The notes under the pieces are model-generated. The model was given only the letters and a program-made list of their open reading frames with translations. It ran no database searches and was not told the origin of the DNA. From contig JAVHZZ010000010.1 of assembly GCA_036250195.1 (NCBI GenBank), forward strand, positions 107,243,278-107,307,277: a DNA stretch of 64,000 nucleotides. Reading direction: 5' to 3'. Each line of letters starts with the position of its first letter. The first letter of the stretch is position 1. A program made the translations under genes and the position numbers. Origin of the DNA: Mixophyes australis. Taxonomy: Eukaryota; Chordata; Amphibia; Anura; Limnodynastidae. Below are positions 12,237 through 24,818 of the stretch, piece after piece.

Positions 12237-12965
12237 GGGCGTGATTCCTTAAGGCACGCAAAACGGACATAAATTGTTTTTTTTGTTCAAAATAAAGCAT
12301 ATAATTCGGGCATCCGCTCCTTGTTGTATAAGGACGTGCGTATCTGAAGATACGTCTGGTGATGAATACGGGTCTAGGTCCGCTCTGCTCTAACAGATAC
12401 TGCACTGCAGGATACGCCCAATGCATATGTGGGAGATAAAGGCTCATCAGAATGCACAGAAAGCAAAAATGAATGTCTGCTCTTAATATAGGCATTAATG
12501 ACAAAACATAAAAAAATTAAATAAATGGTCCCCACCCTAATAAAATACATTTATTAGGATATTATTAATGTCTACTGTAAATAAAATACATTGTTACAGT
12601 TGCTCCTGATTGCAAACACATGTTCTAGCTGTATACACAGCCGTCATCACTAGTAATCAGCACCTACACCCGACCTGTAGCTGGTGCAAGAGATACGTAC
12701 CGTAGAGATGCCCCAAAACTTGAATCAGACGCTGCTGTGTGCTCCAGCTCGGCACGTCCTTACTGTACACTGACTACGGGCATACGCCCAATGCCCTCCC
12801 CGTTCTGCCACTGAAATTGTAGGCTGTAGTAGGGTCTTTTGTGCTGGAAGATGAATTGGACGTTGCTGCGTTCTCTGGTGAATGGTCCTGTTCTGGGAAT
12901 GTACAGAGCGATTGTACACAGAATGCGGCACAGATCCGTATTTACATCCTTAATGATCAGGCCCC
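12237..12965. repeat. Long interspersed repeat, copy A
   Basis: The ends GGGCGTGATTCCTTAAGG and CCTTAATGATCAGGCCCC are inverted. The 12536-12920 part (ATAAAATACATTTATTAGGA, TTGTTACAGTTGCTCCTGAT, AGCCGTCATCACTAGTAATC) recurs in copy B at 43773-44660 with high similarity. No protein is recognised. It is probably a non-autonomous DNA element about 730 bp long. Confidence 0.7.
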
Positions 12966-13097
12966 AAATGTTTAGGAAGCCGCGGTTGTATGTAGGTGGC
13001 ATGTAGCAGCCAGATAACAGAACCATCTTATCCTTTTACTGTAGATTAAGTAACAATCTTCATTTCCTGGACGTTCGGCTGATCGGTGACCCTGGAA

Positions 13098-13257
13098 TAG
13101 GGTTGAGCGACCTTTTCTGTTCTGTGGAACATTAGCAGCGTTTCAGTTTTGGCCGTAGATTTTGGCCGTAAGAGTTCATGCAGAATCGCCATCAACAGCC
13201 TGTTCTGCCACAAAACTTAATTGATGCAAAATTTTTCCGCAATCTCGCTCATCTCTA
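13098..13257. mobile_element. Candidate hAT-like MITE
   Basis: 160 bp with ends TAGGGTTGAGCGA and TCGCTCATCTCTA, matching inverted at 11 of 13 positions. The TAGNG-type end resembles hAT ends. The flanking 8-mers (CCCTGGAA and CTAGTACT) do not match, so the boundaries or the class remain open. Confidence 0.5.
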
Positions 13258-13893
13258 CTAGTACTTTAAGGGGGTATTTAGGAAAAACTATACAGCATAT
13301 GTAAGACCCAAAGCTTTGAATATCTGGAGCTTCTCAGAATTGAGCCAGACCCTGTAGACTCAGCGGAGTAAACCCAACGCGTTTTGCTGCATTTCTGCAT
13401 CACGTACAGTACATGGATTCTGCACAATACTTTTAATTGAAATCCCCTAGAACATGATGCACAATGGAATATAAAAGCCTATAATGCCGATATACAATTT
13501 TCTTTCTTCCTATAAAATGTCATGCACTATATTTTCTTTAAAATAATTATTTGTGATCGCCCTAAATGCTATTGATGAATAGCACTAAATGCATTGATCC
13601 AGGTTTAAATAGAAAAGCAATGGTCGTATATTCCAATAACCCTGGACGTTTTACTTTGCCTGACATTGTTCTATTTAATATAGATTTCCAGTTCTCTGCC
13701 ACAGGCCTGTGTTTGTTTTGTTGTGAAGGTGAAAAATGATCGGTTGGCTGAAGTTATTAGAATTATAATGTATTATATGATCAATCAGTAATGTGCTGTG
13801 ACAGCCCCGCGTGTGCAGTGTACCCTGCACCGTGTCCAGCAGCTCTGTGCTGTGACTCACAGTCCCCGACTCCATTTATCAGGAGGACGGAAA

Positions 13894-14890
13894 GTCAGTT
13901 CCTGCACTGAGATCCCCCTCCTCCTGTTCTTGCACCAAAATTTCCCTCCCCCTGTTCCTGCACTGAGATCCCCCTGCAATTCCTGCACTGAGATTCCCCC
14001 CACCCTCTTCTGTTCCTGCACTGAGATCCCCCACCTTCTTCTGTTCCTGCACTGAGATCCCCCCACCCTCTTCTGTTCCTGCACTGAGATCCCCCCACCC
14101 TCTTCTGTTCCTGCGCTGAGATCCCCCCCACCCTCTTCTGGTCCTGCACTGAGATCCCCCCCACCCTCTTATGTTCCTGCGCTGAGATCCCCCCCACCCT
14201 CTTCTGGTCCTGCACTGAGATCCCCCCCACCCTCTTCTGTTCCTGTACTGAGATCCCCCCCCACCCTCTTCTGTTCCTGTACTGAGATCCCCCCCACCCT
14301 CTTCTGTTCCTGTACTGAGATCCCCCCCCACCCTCTTCTGTTCCTGTACTGAGATCCCCCCCACCCTCTTCTGTTCCTGCACTGAGATCCCCCCCACCCT
14401 CTTCTGTTCCTGCGCTGAGATCCCCCCCACCATCTTCTGCTCCTGAGCTGAGATCCCCCCCACCATCTTCTGCTCCTGCGCTGAGATCCCCCCCACCCTC
14501 TTCTGTTCCTGCGCTGAGATCCCCCCCCACCCTCTTCTGTTCCTGCGCTGAGATCCCCCCCACCCTCTTCTGTTCTTGCGCTGAGATCCCCCCCACCCTC
14601 TTCTGTTCCTGCGCTGAGATCCCCCCACCCTCTTCTGCTCCTGCGCTGAGATCCCCCCCACCCTCTTCTGCTCCTGCGCTGAGATCCCCCCCACCATCTT
14701 CTGCTCCTGCGCTGAGATCCCCCCCACCCTCTTCTGTTCCTGCGCTGAGATCCCCTACACCCTCTTCTGCTCCTGCGCTGAGATCCCCCCCACCCTCTTC
14801 TGTTCCTGCGCTGAGATCCCCTACACCCTCTTCTGCTCCTGCGCTCAGATCCCCCACACCCTTTTCTGTTCCTGTGCTGAGATCCCCCAA
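13894..14890. repeat. 33-bp minisatellite, ~30 copies
   Basis: The unit is TTCTGTTCCTGCGCTGAGAT followed by CCCCCCCACCCTC, with length changes in the C run. The unit has no stop in any minus-strand frame, and a 33-bp period preserves frame. This produces three overlapping minus-strand ORFs of 246-336 codons with 11-residue repeats. I regard those as artefacts. Confidence 0.95.
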
Positions 14891-16457
14891 ATCCTGGTCC
14901 CTCAAACATACTGAATGCTCAGAACTTCCTGGTATGTTCCCATTACTTTAACAACCTGTGAACAATTCCTACATGTGATCTACCACACTTTGTACCTATC
15001 CTCGCTCTCAATCAAACCAAACTCACTACTTAGTGTAACCCGGCCAGTAACTTGTGCAGACTCTCCCTCTTGCAGCAGCAGTATAATATTTTACTCCTCC
15101 CCCCCCCCCCCCTCCTCTCTTGTAATATATAATCCAGACATAATGAGTCCTGTAATAACTGCTGGATATTTATACCTATAATCCCCGGTCTGCAGGTGTC
15201 CTGATAGTGATGGCAGCGTAGACAGAATACATATATATCAGCCTCAGTCATCTTGATATGTCAATTCCTGAACACAGGGACTGTAATCCCCTCAGCAAAT
15301 CCTCATCAGAAAATAATTTCTGTCTAAGCGATCTCTGTCATGACTTTGTGGCTTTACCAGTCCGATCACACGTCCAGGATTAACCTGCAACGTTTATTTC
15401 ATGGGCCACCAGCTCTGATAATACAACTTGTCCTGAGAAGGGAAAAGATCCGGGAATCGATATCCCCGGGATATTCCCTTAGTTTACGGCCAGATAATAA
15501 GTGATCACGTTGCTGGTGGCTGGAGGAGGGGGCTGGATATATATTTATGTATGAGGGGGGACGACGACATTTATAATAACGTTCAATCTGAATGTACAAG
15601 TTGTAGACTCCAGTATAATGAAGAGACCTTAGTTATAGACATTTGGGGAAATCACACTTTAACATTTAAGTAATTGTTGTCTCTGCAGCTTTTCTTTCTC
15701 ACATTAAAGAATTTGTAACGTTTCACTTTGGCGCAAACAATCAGCGTCTGCAAATCTGACCCTGTAACAAAGTAACCGGAGCTGTCTGTGTGAATAGGGA
15801 GATAGGACTGATGTACGAGGCTCTTGTAGAATCGCCGTAAAGCCGCCTATAAGTCAAACTCCATAAAAACGGATTTGGAAACTGAACTTGACGCTTTGTA
15901 TTTGTGACATTAGTTTCATGACATTATATTTGTAACCAGGGTGATCCTTCTTCTTATGATAGTGATCATGTGACCTGGGGACTGGCCAAAGTTGGAAGTG
16001 TAGCCAATCACTGAAGATTGTTGCATCTTACGCTTTGGGGAACAGATCTTTCAATGCACTTATTTATATGCAGTTATTTTCCTTTTAATTGTATTGTCCA
16101 CAAGTCATTGTGTGCGAGACATTGTTACTTTTCTGCTCTGTACAACAAGACTCAGCTTTTGCCCTTGTTCCTGTAGGTTCTGTGTCCGCAGTCTCCACCG
16201 CTCTCATTGTGTCCCAGCCCTGGAAACCGCAGAGCCACTTCTCAGTGATTATTTCATTTATTTAGTCTCCGCCTCTCGTTCGGTGCTTTCAGGGGAAGTG
16301 ATTCCTCTATTGTGCCGTCCACAATAGCATTTGGGATTGGAAGCATGTGTCAGTTTGAGGAGGGTTTTATTAAATCAGTATTGGGACATGGCTGTGAATT
16401 AGGTGGAGATATTACTATTCAGCGAAGGGAGAGGAGGGAGGGGGGGGGGATACACAC

Positions 16458-16785
16458 ATCATCATCATCTTTTCTATAGCGCCACTAATTCCGCAGCACT
16501 GTACAGAGAACTCACTCACATCAGTCCCTGTCCTATTGGAGCTTACAGTCTAAATTCCCTAACACACACACACATACACACACAGACCGAGAGAGACTAA
16601 GGGCAATTTTGATAGCAGCCAATTAACCTACTAGTATGTTTTTGGAGTGTAGGAGGAAACTGGAGCACCTGGAGGAAACCCACACAAACACGGGGAGAAC
16701 ATACAAACTCCACACAGATAAGGCCATGGTCCGGAATTGAACTCATGACCCCAGTGCTGTGAGACAGAAGTGCTAACCACTAAGT
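16458..16785 (-). repeat. SINE copy on minus strand
   Basis: Reading the minus strand, it runs from the tRNA-like head (TTAGTGGTTAGCACTTCTG) to the tail with GGCGCTATAGAAAAGATG and (ATG)n. The extreme 5' bases of the head are missing or diverged. Confidence 0.85.
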
Positions 16786-18741
16786 CTCTCCCTCTCCCTC
16801 ATTTTTTTTACAAGTGTCCATTTAATATACTTTAAACATCCTCATCCTGGGTGGAAAATAGACGGCTGGTGGGAAACCGTGGGTTAACGCTGAAACTGAT
16901 GCAAAGTTATATAAATCCATTTGGTTACGTGACTTTTCCACTATCAGCATTAAAGTGACGTTTAATCGGCCTTAAGACCATATTGTTGAACAAATAAATT
17001 AATAACCATCATTAAAATCTGTTAGATCCCATTGTTCAGCTTCACCACATAACAACCAGATCTGTCCAATCTGCCCAGCCACTCCCATGACCACATTGAG
17101 CAGATCCGATTGTTCAACCAAAGCTGAATGTTTATAGAGTAAAAAAACAGGGAATGAAAGTTCTGTGTAATTGATACATAAAACTTCTATTAAAGGTGGA
17201 AGAGCACAGGGCAGGGATAAAACTCTCTAGTAATTACTTTGCCAGAGCTCCGTTACATTGCCATTTGACAGTTAATTACTTAATGTGCTTATTGTAATTA
17301 GAAATGGTAATGACGGTACATTAGCGCGCTGAGAATATGTTTACTTTTGTTCAGTGATAAAGCGGTAACGCTTCGGTCCCACTCAGAGGCGCAGTAATAT
17401 TGTATCAGGGATCAGAGGAAAACTTAAATCGTCTCATAAACTCCCGGAAAGTCGCATAACAATTCCCCGAGGGGCCGTGTTCAGCGCTAATTAAATGTGT
17501 CAGTTAGTGCTGAGATTATGCAGACAACAAACAAAGGCAAATGACATTGCTTCCTCAAGTATGACAGGCATTTCATTTTCCCAGGGAAGAAAAGTCGTCA
17601 GGTGGCGCTAAACAAACTGCAGGATGTGTCAACTGAACTTTACATTGGTTTCGAAGGGACTTTTATAGCTTTTAAGAGGCCAGAGGCGTAACTACCAACT
17701 GTCCTGATTTCTTGGCCACAAGATCGTCCTGGGGTAGGATGTAAATGTCGCATGGAGCTCACGTCTTATGCTGGGACAAACTGCAAACGTTTTGCAATGC
17801 GGCTCTATTTCCCCTATCTCTTTAGTATTTATGAGAATCATTGAAGACGTTTTGTGGGACCTTATACCCTCAGGGATGTTCCCCCACACCAGTCATTAGA
17901 TACCGTTATATAGGGTAAAAAGCTGTATTCAAACACCGACCGGTATTGAGGATGTGGGGCTGGGATCAAGTATTTGGATCTAACCTAACCCCAAAGTAAA
18001 ACGAAGCTGCTAATTTTCTATCCTAAAAGGTGAGTGTTTCTGTGCCACCAGCAGAATCCTGATTTATGGTGTTTGGAGACGTACGACCGAGTCCACCTGA
18101 CTGAGAAAACAATCGATAAGCACTTTCCCTAAATGTCAGAGACTGAAGCAAGTCTACGTAGGAAGGATCCTGCTTATAACACAGCAATGGTTTCAGATAT
18201 TGGTTCCCAGTGGTGGCTGAAGGGGTTATATCACCACCGTGGCGGAGTTGAGTTTTTGAGCAGCAGTTGAGTCTGTTGATCATTGGGGTTTTTTATAAAC
18301 AAAATGCTTCTGTCAAAAAAAAATGAACAATGTGTAAAATAACCTTTATTTCAACATTCTGTCCTATAGACGAGCAGCTAATCTTCTATACAATGAGCAG
18401 AGCAGGTATGTTTGGTGGTATGCTTAGATTTTACCACAGAGTTCATCATGATTATTGGTCCTGAGACCCGTTACATGAAATAAGGAAACATAGGTGTGTT
18501 AGAGTTGTGTTTCGTTGTGTACAGTGTTACAGTAACACAATGGGACGGCTACTCCTGGATGATACATTATCATACATACATATCAGCCAAAGTGCAAAAC
18601 AAAAAAATGGACTAAATAAGTCTCGCCCCAATTCGTCCATTACTATAACAGTGCCCCTTCCATCTCTCATCTCAAGGGGCTACATCTATATCACTGTCAG
18701 AAAATCAGGACTATCTCACTAAAACAGGGATGACTATAGCG

Positions 18742-18965
18742 TCTACTTACCAACCTTTTTTGTACCTTCCATTTTGGCGTGTGGGGGGGGGGATGGGATG
18801 TGCGGCTCTTGTGTTGCCGGTACCCTACACCCCGTGTCGTGCATTGCTGCAATTCATGGCATTATGCCCCGCCTCCGCTAGCATTCGGGAGGGTGCCTGC
18901 TTGTCCAGGAGCACTCCCCAAAATTCGGAAGCTTCTCGGACACTGCAGGAGAGGAGGTAAGTATG
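18742..18965. mobile_element. Fold-back MITE, CATACTTGCCAAC family
   Basis: Diverged copy with ends CTACTTACCAACC and GAGGTAAGTATG and an inner CTTCTCGGACACTGCAGGAG block as in the other copies. Flanking 8-mers CTATAGCG and CTATATAG agree at 6 of 8. Confidence 0.7.
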
Positions 18966-21349
18966 CTATATAGTGAGGTATGTTATAGGTTGCAGGATGA
19001 ACCAAAATGCTTAATCTTAGGACCAAGGGGCAAGTGTACGGGGGAGGTGTTTGCGTGACAATGCAATTTGCATAATCCCGCCCCTGCTGTGCAATTCAGT
19101 ATTGTAGGGGCGGGGTCATGCCTCAAGGCCCCACCTTCTTCTCAAGCAATAGTCAGTTTCTCGGGGGTGGCCTAGGCTCCCGGGAGCCTGGGAGGACTTC
19201 ACAAAACTAGAGACTCCCCCGGACGTTCCTGGGGTATAGACAAGTAAACTTACCAAGTGATAGGCTGCATTCTATCAATATTGGTGCAGCCAAAAAATTG
19301 CCCGCCTCCGCTCCTTGCAGGTGACCAGTGCACTGATCATGTTGGAAACCGGTTTAAATACAAATAACAGCCCCAAACGGCAGAGTGAATGCAAGGGTTA
19401 AACTAAATGGACTTTTACTAACCTGTCCTTCAGATATTCCCGGCTGACTGAGGGCTCACGTTCGGCAGAATTGTCTATAACACCCACGTTCCAGCTCGAT
19501 TTTGACTGTGATGTCTCCTAATGAAAAGCTGATAGAGCGTAATATTGACATCAATCACTTCCTTGTACAATTTGTATTCCTTAACTCCAGCAGAACGGCG
19601 CCGTCAGCCGGGGGGACCACACATCAACGCTCTCCACGCATGAAAGTTGAAAGAGAAGACTTTGGGGAAATTAGCAAAATGCAGACTTTATATTTCAATG
19701 TGTTTTTTGCATTAAGTAAAGTTTAGCGGAGACAATGTCACAAAGTGTCTCTCCTCCATCAGCCCCCTGGAGATTGTCCCATCCTGAAAACTAATCTGCA
19801 GCGCAGAATATATAACTCTGTGTCGCACTTTAATGAGGACGGGTCCTGGTGAAGCTGAATGACCCCTTTGCTGTACTCGGGGACGCCTCTCTCGCCTCTG
19901 AGCTGTGGGGAGGGAGAACTGTACAGACTGTGAATCATTTGATCTGTGTTTGAATTTAGCATCAGTTCCCCATAAAATTTCATGGTCACCTTGGGTGGAA
20001 TTGTCTGTGGTTTCAAATCACTTAAATATCACTGAATGGTCTGTCGGCTGCACACATAGATTACTTTTGTCGCCACTCGATATGACAAGTGGGAACATTT
20101 GCTCCAAATACCTGTTTCAGGGACTGGGCAGGCGGTGCCAGATGTCATTTTAAATTTAAGTGAAGTAATCCCTTATCCCATCCACTGACAAATCTATTGG
20201 TGGAGCAGATTTTACTGCACCCAATGGCGAGTTCTGATGTGCGCATTGTGCGTTGTATGTGCTAAGACCGGGCTACGGACATTGTATGTCTGTCCGGTAC
20301 AACGCCAAAGCATTTAGGCGCACACACTGCGTCCTGATGGCTTCTTTTTGCTACTTTAATGCTGATTTGTCAGCGTTTATGGGGTACTTGGCAAATATTG
20401 TTTATTCTTTTATTTGTGACATCATGCATCGGGTAGCACGCCAAGGTGTCCTCAACTGTGAGGAGGAACCTTTAGCGGCTCCTAGTGGGAGGAACCATTT
20501 GGTGTGGGAGGAGCCTTTCGGTATGGGAGGATCAGCTGAATACAGGCTAGGCGCATAATTCCTCACCCAAGCGCAGAAACAAGATTCTGTCTTGCGAGAC
20601 GAGCTAAAAACAAGTTCAAAAATAGCATTTTCTCTGATAAAATTTCAAATTTATAATGCGTTATAAACATTCATGAGCCAAGGGTTAAAAAAAGCTTTAA
20701 AAGGTCTTTCTGGGAAGAGAAATACATTTTCGGTGAGATGTGCAGCGTTTTATTCCGTATTTCTATTCACTAACAACCAAATTTCATTGAATTTAAAGTC
20801 CAGAAATCAATGCGTTTACCCATTTTTCCCCATCCTTTTTCTCCCAGTAAATTACATATGCTAATCTAACCTTGTTTAGGCTGTAATCACATTAGGGAAT
20901 TGATACTAGTTCAGCTGTATAATGCAAATATGCAATTCCAGGGAAAGGGTAATCACTAGACGCTGGCTGCTACGCCGTAATTGCTGCATCTGCGGTTTAA
21001 AGGTGTAGCTCTATTTAACCACAAGGCTTACAGCGCGGGTGTAATAGGCAGGACACGAACAGCCTTGTAATAGCGCCAGGGCCATGGTCTGTACAGCCCA
21101 TTACAGAAATATAACTAACTCTAACATTACAATATAATGTAATATAGGATCCAGAGTATTTATAAAGACTTAGTACTTTTTGTTGGTACAAATTTTCTAT
21201 AAACATTTGAAGATTTTTCTGGGTCTCTGTCCAAAAAGACTGTCCTTAGCTTTTACATAAACATTTGAGAGGTACGAATACATTATTCTTAAGTAAAAGT
21301 AATCCCTTGTGAATTACTTATGACCGTGGTGGAGGCTATTTTGAGGATG

Positions 21350-21692
21350 CATCATCATCATCACCATTTATTTATATAGCGCCACTAATTCTGTAGCGCT
21401 GTACAGAGAACTCATTCACATCAGTCCCTGCCCCATTGGAGCTTACAGTCTAAATTCCCTAATACACACACACACACATACACACAGACAGACAGAGAGA
21501 GACTAGGGTCAATTTGTGAGCAGCCAATTAACCTATCAGTATGTTTTTGGAGTGTGGGAGGAAACCGGAGCACCCGGGGTAAACCCACACAAACACGGGG
21601 AGAACATACAAACTCCACACAGATAAGGCCATGGTCAGGAATCAAGCAGTGCTGTGAGGCAGAAGGGCTAACCACTAAGCCACCGTGCAGCC
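21350..21692 (-). repeat. SINE copy on minus strand
   Basis: Near full-length. Minus-strand order is head (GCACGGTGGCTTAGTGGTTA), body, (TG)n spacer and tail with GGCGCTATATAAATAAATGG and (TGA)n. A short deletion removes part of the B-box region near 21641-21648. Confidence 0.85.
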
Positions 21693-22903
21693 AATCAAAT
21701 GACATGAAAGCAGTGACATCACTGAGGCAGTCCTTGACCATCTGCATGCCTCAGCGATGAATATAGGTTGTCTTCTCATAAAGGTTGCCTCAACTGTGTG
21801 CAGACAGCAAACGCAGATCTCCTGACTAAATCCTATTCATGTTTAGTATGTACCAGCGCCAACATAAAACGCCCAAGTCTGTATTACAGGGCTGATTAGA
21901 GTTGGTTGGCAATTTACGTAAGACATGTAGACATACATTGCGTTGTATGGTGAGCAAGACGGATATACGTCTGTGTCATAGGTCCGACTCAGTTGCGTAT
22001 ACCTGAACACACTCATTAATGTACTTGGCCTATGTTTGAACACCCCCCTCCCCCCCTTTACCGCCTCTCTATACACAAGTAGTCTTAAGTGTAAGACACG
22101 CCTGAGTGTATATCGGGGCTTGTGCATATCTTTGCGAATGCATGTTATGAAAATTTTAATTTTACACAACAAAAAGTTTTGCATCTAAGTCTACATGAGC
22201 CCTGATATGAACTTCAGGAGAATAGGAATTTGTCTGCCGCTGTTTCACTGTAAACTTATTTTTTGTTTATTGAAAGCCCTCCCAATTCCTGTGGACTCAG
22301 CATGAAGCACCCTTCAAACTAATGCATAATTTAAGCAGTTAAATCTCCAACAGTTCATCCAAAAGAATCGCGATGCCGCCCTTATCCAATATTCATTATT
22401 TTGCAGGCTCTCCGCGCAGCACCTTTAAGATTAATACCCAGCATGCTTTGCCAGGTCAGCTAAGGTAAACAATATAAAATATTAATGGAGCTGATCCATT
22501 GCTTTCATTGTGATTGGCGGTCACAAAGGATCAAAAGCCTTGGGTCTTATCTAGTAAATTGACAGTTTACAGGATTAAACGCACTTTGGCAACCTGTGGG
22601 TTTTGCTGGCACTTGTAGTTTAGTGGCGAGGTCTAAAGCCATCTTTCTTGGGTTAAAATGAGATGTGTATGTTAAATAAAGGGATAAGTCCAACTAAAAT
22701 GGGATTTTTACTGAACACCCATTAGTAGTTTTGGGGTCATTGCTCCCAGTGAGCTGATAAAGCCACATTCTCATGTATTATTGGTTAAGCGCAAAACAAG
22801 CGTCTCTCGAATGTGAATATGTGACCGATTTAAATGTTAATTCACGGCAGTATGTCTAGAGGACTAAGCTTTATAATTAATTCCCCGTGTCCTTGTTTTA
22901 CAG

Positions 22904-23093
22904 AGGCCCCGCAAAAGGCAGAAGAGGTCGTCGAGCCCTTCACAGACTCCTCCCTCTTCGCACACTGGGGTCAGGACCTCAGCCCGGAGAACAGAAGGAT
23001 CGCCTTAAAACAATTCCAGTACTACGGGTACAACGCTTATCTGAGTGACCGCTTACCGCTGGACAGGTCGCTGCCAGACCTGCGACCGACGGG
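22904..23093 (+). CDS. galnt18: GALNT18 internal exon (stem and start of catalytic region)
   Basis: Internal coding exon of a Golgi/ER type-II membrane GalNAc-transferase, the family that starts mucin-type O-glycosylation by adding GalNAc to Ser/Thr. The acceptor is a pyrimidine-rich tract ending TTTTACAG and the donor is GTAAGTA. The exon is entered in phase 1 (G|AG gives Glu) and left in phase 2 (GG|A gives Gly), so it holds 62 full codons. The peptide includes EPFTDSSLFAHWGQDLSPEN and KQFQYYGYNAYLSDRLPLDR. These match my memory of vertebrate GALNT18 at about residues 79-142: the acidic stem followed by the conserved YNAYLSDRLPLDR entry to the catalytic domain. GALNT9 and GALNT17 read differently in the stem, so paralogue choice rests mainly here. 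An ATG at 22834 opens a longer reading frame, but it lies upstream of the acceptor in intron and is not a real start. Confidence 0.93.
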
Positions 23094-24818
23094 GTAAGTA
23101 ACCTGCCCAGAACTTGTTACCCCATACAGTCAAAAGCATTCAAACATGTTAAAGTCTGTCTGTCTGTCTATCCCACACTCCCTGTGCTTCATATATCTGT
23201 ACCGCACTTTTGAAGGGTATTTAGAACATATAATACCGCGCTGGGGTAGCCTCATTCTTCTGCTGTGATTTCACTGTTCACCGGTAGAGTTTAGGTGCTC
23301 ACCAACCACTGGCTCCTGGATTGTCTACCTTGTAATTATTCTGAGACCTATTAAGGTTTGATTAGGTCATTACCTGTGTCCCTTGGTAGTCGCGGTTCTA
23401 TCTATCCAGCCCGTCTGTTCCATTCGTCCCTTGATTGTGCAACAAGTGCATAAACATTTCCTATCTGGTTTCAGGATCCTGTCCTCATCTTCTCCTTGGG
23501 ACTGCCATGTACCCTTCCCCTTGGCTTGTTTCCCAACGTGCCTTACATCTGGTATCGTCTATATTAGCCAGCTGCTATTTAGTCTCCTTTAGAGCCTGAC
23601 AGGTAATCACAAGCAGCAAGTGCCCTTACGACTTACGCTGGCGATGCCCGAGGTGGCTATTGGACTCGGTGCCCCAAAGGAGCCTGGAACAACCACTGGT
23701 ACTTAGGACCCTCCTTTCAACCCGTGCAGTGCCCCTTCTATACAGGATTTTGACTGGTAGAACTTTTTCCAATTGTGGGTCCATGAATTAGAGATGACAG
23801 TGGCCTTGAGTGGTGTATCCTGTACAAATATGGCAAGAATCAGCTATACCGAACGGAACCCGTCCCTTTTACAACCAATGAATGCACCACGAAGGAGTGA
23901 CCTCACTTTGACATGAGCCACAAAGTGATCTGATAGGCTGAATATAGGTCCAGGACACAAAATGGCGGCCTCCTCTTTATAAGTGACCGGTACACTTTAA
24001 ATGTCCCATATGCTTGTACAGACTTCTCAGGACATCGTATTCTGCTAAACAATTCTCTTCTACAAGGACGTTTGCATTAAATTAGTTTTGAGCAAGAAAG
24101 GAAAGACTCTAAAACACAAATGTACATTCCAGTCGCATCCCACGTGAACAGCCAATCAGCAGGAGAGACTCTCTTCTCCCAAGGCCACGCCATCCTGCAA
24201 TCACAGAATCAGTCGCCGATTCATTATAAACCAATGTGTTTCCTTCAGAAGAAAATATTCACAAGATATCTGGTTTTATGATGCCGACCAATACAAATAT
24301 TTCAGATCTGCAACTTTGTAACACGAAGGAATTTTATTGTAGCATTTTATTGATAAAATCTTAAACTAACATAATTCAGTTAATGTCACGGCTTGTAGAT
24401 AAATTAAAATAGAACGTTACAATGTGTTTCATTAGATGAACTTCCTTAGATCTGTTAATACTGAGTTATTATTCACCCTCTTCTGTACATTAAGACTTAT
24501 AGAGAACTGTTAAACTGCCGACTGCTTTATGTATATAGTTAGTATTAATGTATACAAGAAAATGTGTATTCAGCAGGTTTTGTTTGTGATACTGCTGGGA
24601 GGTGGTTGTGATTGAATAGGTTTAATATATAGGTGGATCATTATGTGAAGGGCTCATGGCTTCAGTAATATAGAGTATTATTATACATTGTTATTAAGCT
24701 TTACACTGTATTTATAAGCAGTATAAATACGGGTACTATATAAATGAAGCATATTGACATTAAGCTAAAATCTCTCGTATAGATATTAGACTATAACACT
24801 GTATCCACTACTACAGTA

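Larger units (their letters stand above)
1..22903 (+). other. galnt18: GALNT18 intron 1, 3' part
   Basis: No coding exon was recognised in this stretch, which ends at the acceptor before 22904. It holds SINE copies (364-478, 7223-7417, 8745-9097, 10729-10893, 16458-16785, 21350-21692), hAT-like fold-back elements, a multi-hairpin element (2929-3571), degenerate satellites (5055-5660, 9705-10160), and the 33-bp array 13894-14890. Gaps of several hundred bases with nothing I can name include about 500-1100, 1450-2900, 6100-7200, 7550-8740, 13260-13890, 14900-16450, 16790-18740, 19260-21340 and 21700-22900. They are AT-rich intron sequence, probably old repeats. Confidence 0.85.

Noticed and set aside
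13894..14890. CRISPR array (regular repeats)
   Set aside because: The repeats are directly adjacent with no unique spacers, and the window is vertebrate nuclear DNA.
13879..14909. Three overlapping minus-strand ORFs of 246-336 codons with 11-residue repeats
   Set aside because: They arise from a 33-bp tandem repeat with no stop in three frames. No start context, domain or splice signal supports a gene.
22834..23097. A self-contained 87-codon gene starting at ATG 22834
   Set aside because: The first 23 codons lie in intron 1 before a good acceptor at 22901-22903, and the stop TAA is formed by the donor GTAAGTA. It is the GALNT18 exon extended by chance.
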